From: Clavaria fumosa
Taxonomy: Eukaryota > Basidiomycota > Agaricomycetes > Agaricales > Clavariaceae
NCBI GenBank assembly: GCA_951802425.1
Contig: OX637796.1
Location: 2,604,001-2,668,000 of the forward strand
Length of the DNA: 64,000 nucleotides
Direction of reading: 5' to 3'
The translations under genes and the position numbers were made by a program. Position 1 is the first letter of the stretch, and every line of letters starts with the position of its first letter. Shown here in pieces: positions 56,693 through 64,000 of this stretch. A model generated the notes under the pieces. The model was not told the origin of the DNA, did no database searches, and saw nothing but the letters and a program-made list of their open reading frames with translations.

Positions 56693-59254
56693 TCAACACT
56701 CGCCCAGGAACGCGTTTCTGGGAAACGCGTGGCGATAATCGCCCGTAAACGACGTGAGATTGGGGTTTGTATAAGCGTGAATGTATCTGCCCACAAGTTA
56801 GAACTAGGGAATATCACCAAGTTGGCACATACCGATTGATATAGGCGGCGGTGGGCATGTTGGGTGGATCGCACCCAATATTCTTGGCATCAGCCCGCTG
56901 ATATATACGTATCCAGTCCACTCGCATCACGGAAGGGAAGACCAGATGTTTGAAGTCGGGCTTTTGGAAACCATTCGCCATGGCCAGATTCATGATGATA
57001 TACTGTTGTACACAACGGTCAGTAGAATCGTTGCAATTTACGAGAGAAAAGGAAGGAGGGAGTACCATTGGTTCTCGAGAGACTGGCCTGGCTGAAATCT
57101 CGACGCCTGTGTCTGCAGCCAGTCCGCCCGAGTTGATGACCCAGACGATTTCATTGTCGGCGATCCATTGTATGTACTGCACAGCTCGGTGAGTTTGACT
57201 ACGGTTGAATGGGATAATGGTATGGTCTATTTACCGCATTATCAAATCCTATCATATTGGATAATCAGTCGCACAATCGGCAAGCACTTTCTATAGAGGA
57301 CGCTGACCTGGCTTGTATTCGAAGGCATAAGTGGAAAAGCACCCTGTCTCCATCTGATAGCAGTCTTGGTCTAGAGTATCAACCACAATCAGTGAAACAC
57401 GCCTGATGCCTTATGACTGAGGACATACTAGTGGTATATACGACTGAAGTTGACTGCTGATAAGCACCGCCAAGGTAAACATTCGGGTTACTTCTATTGG
57501 GATCCATGATGATAAGATTTTCAGAAGTGTTGAACCATCGATATCCCTCATTGAATGGCTAGGAACAGAGATAGAATGAGTGCCAGCCTGGAGAATTGCA
57601 CGGGAAACTGTGATGCCTACAGCCCATTGAGCAGACATTGATAGCCGACCATGGGGCGGGCCCTCTTCTAATTCTATCTATATGAGGCGCACACGCAAGT
57701 CACGTCAGCTTCACTAATCTTTACCACAGCATGCAGACGGACCTGGGCCTCAAAAAGATCGATTTCTGGAGCCCCCCGTCCAACGAAAGTTCCATCGGCA
57801 TGCTTCGGCCCGGGATGTGGTTCTCCAGGACAGGTGCACCTAGAGAGGCGTTGCCCGAGTTGATACGACAATACGCCATCAGCGGATATATCGCCACCAG
57901 TGGTTGCGGCGAGGGGTAACCCGTTCCGCGTTTGATTAGGAGCAGTGCCGACATCGCAGGCATCGTAGGAATAGGGCCACTGGAAGAATAAACGTGTCAA
58001 ACATACTCGTGAGAAAATGCACTGATACACACCAAGCCATCTAGTGTTGCGCCATAGCCGGCTCGGCCTTTGCCATCAACATGTCAACCAACAATTGTTA
58101 GCAAAGAGGTGCACACCTACCCAAATTCCCCAAGGTCCATATGGCGGGCCATAGGCCAGCGACATTACTAAATCCAGGCAAAGAGACAGAAGCCTCCATC
58201 ATACCTCCGGTGAAACAAAACTTATTCCAGGTCGAGATGAAACCACTCTGGTAATGGAGGTCGTGGATTTCTTTTCGTGAAAGACTGATCTCAAGGTACC
58301 CATCTTTAGTAATTACGGCGGCAGGATCATACCATTCAAAATTACCCGTCTAGACAACATAGTTTCAACATATCAAATACTAGTCAACAAAACAAGGAAC
58401 GAACCTGCCAATAATGCAGGTCACCAGCCTCCCAGTACGGATCGTCGCCAGGATAGAATGTCCGACCCGGTGTGTTAAACTCGTCGCTGAATACTAGTTG
58501 CAGCTCGGCCCCGTCTCGGGAGGATCTTTTCACGTGGGCCTCTCGAGGGGTGTCGAGATCGATCAAACCCCAATTTCCAGGCATACTTGGTACCTATGGG
58601 AGAATATTGGAGACTGAGGTAATAGCAGGCAAAAATTGGATCCGCGACTGACTTGGCCCGTGGCATTTATTCCGCCAATACCAAACCCCCCTGAATTGGA
58701 TGGCTTGGAGCTCATTATCCAAGACATTACAGGATATCCGGCACTATAATACCGACAGCCAGGAAATAAGAGGTGCAAATTGATGAAAGGGGACAGAACG
58801 CGTACAAGAGAGAGAGGGTCCCAACGGAGAGTAAGAAGAGGGTGCCCACGTTGACCAGGCTTCTGCAGGTACAGATAGAACCGCCGTGGCTGTCTTTTTC
58901 GTCCCGCAACGGGTCTGGGTTGTGCAATTCATCATCGGGCTCTGCTTGAGTTGGAGAAATGTCTGCGCCCCACAAGGCTGGATCCGGTGACAAGACGAAC
59001 TACGACCGGAAGTCAGCAATCAAGGCGTGGGGACGTAAGCGACAGTGGGCAGTTGGGATCGCACATCGCACTCGCACAACACGTAACGTAGTATGGAAGA
59101 CTCGCCTTGTCTGATATTGACAAAACTATTTGTGGTTGTGCTCGCCGACCTGCTGAAGCTGAAGCGGCGTACGGCGATTCGGTCTGACGCGAAGGGAATG
59201 AAGATTAGGCGGAGAGTAATAGTAGTTCGACTCGGAAACACACCAAGGAGCCAT
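56693..59254 (-). CDS. Kre6/Skn1 family beta-glucan synthesis protein (GH16-like)
   Basis: The stop is at 56693-56695. Exons near the 5' end include 58999-58806 and one from 58743. The first exon (ATG about 59254, MAPWC) and a second (SPYAASASAG ... SDKASLPYY) are tentative. In all about ten exons are needed. It is a type II membrane protein: a cytosolic N-terminus with SPDPALWGADISP, one membrane helix (VGTLFLLSVGTLSLLFAGYP), then GGINATGQVP and the catalytic-like domain with LVFSDEFNTPGRTF, DPYWEAGDLHYW, STWNKFCFTGG, GLWPAIWTLGNLGRAGYG and APEIDLFEAQ (acidic residues of the GH16 fold). It closes with PFPRNxF-type sequence and a terminal Cys. Kre6/Skn1 act in the ER/Golgi on beta-1,6-glucan of the cell wall. 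Confidence 0.88.
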
Positions 59255-59564
59255 TGGTGGAGGGTGTTCTAGGGACTTTGGGTACCTTCAAAGAGGCAGA
59301 TGGTACCACTGAACTTTCGGATAATGGAAGTGTTGGAAGATGTTTCGAGAGCCAGCTGGCGCCTGCCTGGGGAAGGTACATTGGTTGTGGGCCCCTTGGC
59401 GAATGAGGAGAAATCGCTGCACTGGAAAAAAATTAGAATAATAGAAAATGGAGTGGTGTTTGTTATAAGCAGAATAGACGCACGAGCCAGACTCCCGAGG
59501 GCGGGGGACGAGAGGACCGCTGGTAGGGTGTGTCGGCGGAGAGGATAGGATTGGCATACGAGGG

Positions 59565-59675
59565 CAATAACGAGGACAGTGACGAAGACAAGGACAGCGA
59601 CGAGGACGGCAACGTAGGCAGCGACGAGGCCGAGGACAAGCACAAGGGCAGCGACGAGAGGAGGACGAGGAGAAG
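59565..59675 (+). repeat. Purine-rich (GAC/GAG)n-like tract
   Basis: This is a run of imperfect GACGAG/GACAAG units, almost free of T on the plus strand. Its antisense reading gives an artificial Leu/Val/Ala-rich hydrophobic peptide. It lies in the presumed promoter of the Kre6/Skn1-type gene. Confidence 0.75.
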
Positions 59676-59710
59676 GTAAAACACTACTGTATTTCCCTTT
59701 CTGGCCTCGA

Positions 59711-59748
59711 GATTACCTTAAATGGTCGGCCAGATTACCCTAAATGGT
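59711..59748 (+). repeat. 16-nt imperfect direct repeat
   Basis: GATTACCTTAAATGGT at 59711-59726 recurs at 59733-59748 with one change (GATTACCCTAAATGGT). The repeat period is 22 bp, about two helical turns. It could be a paired factor site upstream of the Kre6/Skn1-type gene. Confidence 0.7.
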
Positions 59749-60193
59749 TAGTAGTCTGATAGCTTGGATCTGGCTTGCTTGACACCCAGACATGCTCGAA
59801 GGTGCTGAGGCAATACACCTCCGTACCGCGTATCAGCTTGTACCAAGATGGGCATTGCAATGTGGGCCACCGTTGCAGGGAGCTTTAGTTGCATTGCACT
59901 GCCGAAAGGTCACAGGGACATTGGAGTTGCCACCGATACCAGCTCCGTTATCAACTTCCAGATGTATCCTGTCGACGTGACAGACAAACATTTGTGTACA
60001 CACGGTTGAGTCGCCATCCATCAATCGCACTTGGGCCACAAAAAGCGCGTGGGTTGGAGTCGCCCTCCTAGCTTTGAGAGCTGAGCTCCGGTATAAAGAA
60101 CAAGTGTGAATTGACGCGGGGGAGTACGTGATGAGCAACTCGACATTGACATCCCAGCGATGGCAGGCGGGCATCCATCCGTGGACATGGCCG

Positions 60194-61509
60194 TCATCTT
60201 GACTCTTCATTTTCCGCGGTCGTAGACATAGACGTGGAAGGCTCGCGGAGAAGCCCTGCTCCTTCCATCAACGCCAAAAGACCGGCACCTCCCCCGTGTG
60301 GAGCCGAGGCAGCTTTCTCGACCCGGCTTAATCCCGTCCGCTCTCCGCCTTCTGCGCCTACTTCCAAACCTCTCTCCGCCGCCAATTCATCGATCCTCCG
60401 CAGACGTGTCACAACAGCTACGTTGGCGCGCTCGAGCGCTCGTCGTACTTCTCCTTCTCCTTCCCCCTTTTCCTTCTGTGTGAACACATTGATGCCGCTA
60501 AGCAGCGTCGCTTTATGAGCGCGGTACAAGTCGCGCGATGCAGACGGCGGGTTAGAGAGCAGCATGTGCGTCGTGACTGGGGGAGCAGACATGGTTAACA
60601 CACCGCCAGACCCGTTGTTTCGGTTTGGCGGAGTGTGCCCGGTTCTGTCTAACCACTGTTCCAGCAAAGCAAGCGCGTCTTTGGCTTTCTTGGCTTTGTC
60701 CCTTTTCGTTGGCCGTCCCTTCTTCTTCTCCAGCTCTGTGCTTGGAATCGATCCTAAATTGGAGCCGTACACGACAGTAGCCGACGAATCTAGCCCGCCA
60801 CTGTCTTGTACGAATACTTCGCGAGGGAGTTTGCTTGGGTTTAGCGCGTGATGTTCCGACGAGGGTACAATGTTAAAGACTTGGTCGTCAAAGAGCGTCT
60901 TGAGAACGTAGGATACACATGGCCGAAGTGAAGAGAGGGGTTGAGTCGCCAAGGCTCTGGGAAACTCAAGAAGCGAGGTATATAAATCTGGCTCTGCGTT
61001 ATTTTCTCGTCCAGTGACCCGCTCCAAGACAGGGTAACTCACCCAACGGTAAGGGGATGTGAAAAACCGAGTGTAGAGGCGGCGCCGGAACAGATGGCTG
61101 CGTATAAAAAAATGCGTAAAGACCGAATAACGCGACCACCCTGGTCAGTGGAGCCTCAGTCTTGACGAGGCGTTCTGCAATAACACTAGTTAGTTGCGAG
61201 TTGACCAAGCGAGAGAAATCCAACCTCACCAAGGAACAACCTCAATGTGACGCTGAGGAACGTCTCCCTCGCGCGCGCATCGAGCACCTTGAAATGCATC
61301 CACTGCCATCCGTACGCGTTCCATATCAGCTTGAACAGCGCAAACGGCTGCGCGGGCTGGGTCCGTGCATACCGCTCGACGAAGGTATGCGTCAACGTCA
61401 AGATGTCGTGTCGAAGGGAGTCAACGAAAAGGGAGGAGGTGAAGTAGGCAGGTTGCAACGTCACCTCGCCGCGCGCTGCAGAAGGAGCGGGAGCCACGGT
61501 AATAATCAT
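60194..61509 (-). CDS. snRNA-activating protein complex subunit 1 (SNAP43-like)
   Basis: Exons are 61509-61230, 61174-61043 and 60993-60194, giving 403 residues. The N-terminal 150 residues match SNAPC1: FVERYARTQPAQPFALFKLIWNAYGWQWMHF, cited here as the domain core at about residues 45-75, then RLVKTEAPLTRVVALFGLYAFFYTQ and the HIPLPLE...LYTSLLEF block. SNAPc binds the proximal sequence element of snRNA genes for RNA polymerase II/III transcription. The C-terminal half is Lys-rich and then disordered (KKKGRPTKRDKAKKAK). Fungal members are divergent, so the subunit identity is by fold blocks rather than close similarity. Confidence 0.8.
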
Positions 61510-61570
61510 CGGAAGTAGTGAGTCACTTCTGAGACGCACATGCGCTTTACAGTAAACGCTAACCACCACA

Positions 61571-63477
61571 ATGCCGCCGCTGTTTCGCATGCCCAACAGC
61601 ATCCTCTGCTTCTTCTGCAACGCCCCCGCCAAGCCGTCACCGCAGAACCCACGACAATTCCGTTGTCCAAACTGTGGCTGCCTGAACCGCTTCGACGCGG
61701 CAGGCGAAATCATCTCAGATGAACCGGCCATGCACGACGAATCTCTCAACAGGCGCTCTTTTGCGAGGCGCGGTGCGTCGATCTTCACTGCGCATCGTCC
61801 GCCGTTTCCGTCTGAGATGAAGTGTGTACGACGCTTCCAGCCTCGCCTAGCAAAGTGCGGCTACCAACGATGTACGGGAAAGGCCCCTTCTGCCACAATT
61901 GCCAGACGAATCAAATGCTTCTTGTGAACCTTCTCGGTAACTATCTACCACCACCAGAGGTGAATACGTTCTTCAGCTCGATGTTCTCCTTCCCTTAGAC
62001 CCTCTCAGAGCCCAGAGTATCCACGGCGTCTCGCGACTCTCCCAGAGTACAAGGAGTCTCTTCATCTCCGCTATCCCCCGGTCTGCAACGAATGCCTGCC
62101 GCTCGTGGAAGAAGAGCTGAGGCAGAAAAACGAGATGGCTAGAACAAAAGCCTTAGGGGGCTGGTTACAGGACAGCAAAGGCGAACACAAGCAACGTAGG
62201 GTGTCCGCAGCTCGGAAGGAGTTGAAGACAGTTAAGGTGGAGCTAGTAACCTGGAAGCTTCGGGGTAGTTTATGGGTAGCCAGCCTTGTGGTTGCTCTGC
62301 TCGGAAATTCAACAGGTGAAGTTGCTTTGTTCAACTCGATCTCACCTGTTCTAAGGACGGAGACAGCCCTATTTCGGCGTCCTCTTCCTTGTAGACTGTC
62401 AATCCTTCAACCGGGGCTTCCTGTGCTAGTGCTCCTGTCCCTGCTGTGGACGACTTGGGATCCGACGTATGCTTCAGCTCGCAGAGCCAAGTTGCAGGGC
62501 CGCGGCCTGCGCGTGAAAGGTGGAGAAACCTACGTGGTGAGTTCGCCAGTGATTTCCGCTCCCTAATCAATTGGCGGAATAATTGCAACAGAAGCTACAA
62601 GTGCTAGTATGGTCGTCAAGATTCCTTACGTCTATACTGCTCGCCGTCTCCTGGCGCTGGCCTCGACTGGATTTCTTGCAGCTATCGCATCATCCGATAC
62701 CGTTGCGAAGCCGGTATTATTTTTTCTTCTCGATCATACTAGAAGTTCTGGTTGGTCTTTTTGTTTCCCTCCAAGACTTCCCTGACATGAGCTGCGTCCT
62801 GTCAACAGTGTCTAGGGCTGTCCCTGAGCGTGCTTCGGGTCCAACGTCCAGCATCAGTACGGCTCATCGATACGACCACCCATCTACACCCCTCCCGCGC
62901 CACCACTCCAGCTCAAGACGCTAGCTCTAGTACGACGCCCGTGCCATCTGCCCCAGATCTCCTCTCCTCCCTCTCCCTCTCCTCGAAGCCCGTCCTCGCC
63001 TCACGCGCCCTAAACCCCATCTTTGGTCTCCCATCTCTCCTCACCTCCCACTCGTCCACCGCCGGCCCATCATCCACCGACAACAGGGACGCGGACGCGA
63101 TGGACGTCGACTGGCCAACTCCCGACCCGAAGAAGACCAAGAAGACCAAGAAGACCAAGAGAAGGTTGGCAGGCGGCGCGCGGCGCGCCAGTGATGACGA
63201 TGATGGTGATGATGATGATAATGATAATGACGATGACGGTGGGTGGCTTCGCCCGCAGCGGTTCTTCGCGCCTGAGAAGCCGACGGGCCTCGAGGGCCTG
63301 TTCGCGAAGACGAACTTGGCGGAGGAGTCTGATATGCGGCGCCGTGGAGGTCAGCTGCTCGCTGGTAACCTCCCGCTCAGGTGGAACTGGTTGTGGGTGT
63401 ATGTCGTGTCGCTCGTGCCACTGTTGGGGATCGCGTGTGCGGTCTGGGGATGGAGCAGCAGAGAGAGGGGTGCATGA
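61571..63477 (+). CDS. IMA1: Inner nuclear membrane protein Ima1/Samp1-like
   Basis: Six exons (61571-61772, 61841-61959, 62009-62315, 62367-62536, 62592-62754, 62816-63477) give 540 residues. The N-terminal Ima1_N domain has two zinc-binding pairs: CFFC with CPNCGC, and CHNC with CNEC, plus YGKGPFCHNCQTNQMLL. Three or four membrane segments follow (LVVALLG, LPVLVLLSLLW, YYFFFSIILEVLVG). A disordered Ser/Asp-rich nucleoplasmic stretch with a KKTKKTKKTK basic patch comes next, then a last membrane helix (LWVYVVSLVPLLGIACAVW). Fission yeast Ima1 and mammalian Samp1 link centromeric heterochromatin or microtubules to the inner nuclear membrane. Intron 62316-62366 is 51 nt without a stop. It is divergent from SNAPC1 with 61 bp between starts. 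Confidence 0.9.
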
Positions 63478-64000
63478 TAGTTGTCCCTGATGCGAGTGTG
63501 ATCTTCACACCCTTCACCCTCTTTCGTCCCTTCCATTATTGCGACTCGCGGTTCTCGGGTACGTGGTTAGGCATGAAACGACATTCGGAACGTCGTCCGG
63601 CCCCGCCACTGTGTCCTTCAACATCCCAGTAAACTGGCCCAAGTGACGAGGGGGCAAACCTGGTGCGAGGTGTCTGATCAGGCAGCGAGGAGCTGTAAAT
63701 ACAGTAAGCTATGTCTAAAGACAGGCTATCAGTTAGGATGTCCATAACTCAAGCTTGAGAGAGAGAACCGGGAATTATCCATCACGAGCATCTGTTCATA
63801 CATAGATCACCAGCGCAGACAAACTCACTCGCACATAACAAGCGTGCATTCATCGCGTTTCTATTAGGCGGTTACAACACCGACGCCAATCAACAAAGAA
63901 GCAGCGACGTGGTGAAGTCATTTATCGCAAGAAAATCTTTACGCAGGCAGCGCAGAAGTCGCTTTTCTCTTCCTAATCGATCGCTACGATTCTCATCTCC
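63478..64000. other. Region after IMA1, no gene seen
   Basis: These 523 bp follow the IMA1 stop. Short frames only. The right end may carry the leader of a gene beyond the window. Confidence 0.35.

Larger units (their letters stand above)
59255..60193. other. Intergenic region with low-complexity tract
   Basis: This 939-bp region lies between the SKN1-type gene start and the SNAPC1 stop, both on the minus strand. It holds a purine-rich GAC/GAG tract, a short direct repeat, and a 125-codon minus-strand frame (60210-59833) with several Cys but no recognised domain. No gene is called. Confidence 0.4.

Noticed and set aside
59269..59643. Minus-strand ORF with repeated Leu/Val/Ala hydrophobic sequence
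   Set aside because: It is the antisense translation of the GAC/GAG low-complexity tract, not a membrane protein.
59833..60210. 125-codon minus-strand ORF with several Cys, ending over the SNAPC1 stop
   Set aside because: No signal peptide, no splice context, no family resemblance. Overlap with the SNAPC1 3' end suggests chance. RNA-seq would decide.
1..64000. tRNA, rRNA, CRISPR or prokaryotic elements
   Set aside because: No cloverleaf-like tRNA, rRNA segment, regular repeat-spacer array or ribosome-binding pattern was recognised. Small structured RNAs could be missed by eye, so tRNAscan-SE and Infernal would settle it.

Overview
The window is nuclear DNA of a filamentous basidiomycete, most likely an agaricomycete. 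Genes sit close together on both strands. Almost every gene is cut by many short introns, mostly 46-70 nt with GT(G/A)(A/C)GT-type donors. The encoded families are fungal: Sec9, Cgr1, Yhm2, Rav1, Kre6/Skn1, Ima1 and mitochondrial Arg2. One gene (32054-34316) belongs to a family I associate only with agaricomycetes. There is no sign of prokaryotic, viral or organellar DNA. I joined exons by hand, using splice consensus, reading phase and family conservation together.

Layout, left to right: a truncated Ser/Pro-rich protein (-, <1-2284); SEC9 t-SNARE (-); CGR1 rRNA processing (+); VPS18 (-); SHB17-type phosphatase (+); a long coiled-coil protein (+); the mitochondrial carrier YHM2 (+); an Mpv17/PMP22 membrane protein (+); TRAPPIII subunit TRS85/TRAPPC8 (-); a WW-domain protein with a Gly/Tyr-rich tail (-); a Gly/Trp-rich protein (-); low-molecular-weight tyrosine phosphatase (-); a B3/B4-domain protein (+) followed by a decayed inverted copy of the phosphatase (+); methylmalonate-semialdehyde dehydrogenase (-); a Myb-like protein (+); the agaricomycete-restricted gene (-); Rab GDI (+); the RAVE subunit RAV1 (-); a FAS1-domain membrane protein (+); the carnitine carrier CRC1 (+); N-acetylglutamate synthase ARG2 (-); a CorA-like channel (+); an FHIT/HNT2 hydrolase (-); a UBE2O-type E2 (+); a KRE6/SKN1 glucan-synthesis protein (-); SNAPC1 (-); and IMA1 (+).

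There are no operons. Neighbours share short divergent promoters (for example HNT2/UBE2O, 161 bp) or converge tail to tail (for example GDI1/RAV1). Five genes act in membrane traffic (SEC9, VPS18, TRS85, GDI1, RAV1). Others serve mitochondrial metabolism (YHM2, CRC1, ARG2, MMSDH). I read this mix as ordinary housekeeping content, not a dedicated cluster.

The most unusual content is in gene structure. YHM2 appears to need two consecutive 3-nt microexons. There are 7- and 9-nt microexons in SHB17 and the UBE2O gene, and a coding exon consisting only of ATG in CRC1. Seven introns have GC instead of GT donors, in about 130 resolved. A nearby inverted pseudogene of the LMW phosphatase is also clear. 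No undescribed multi-gene system could be supported.
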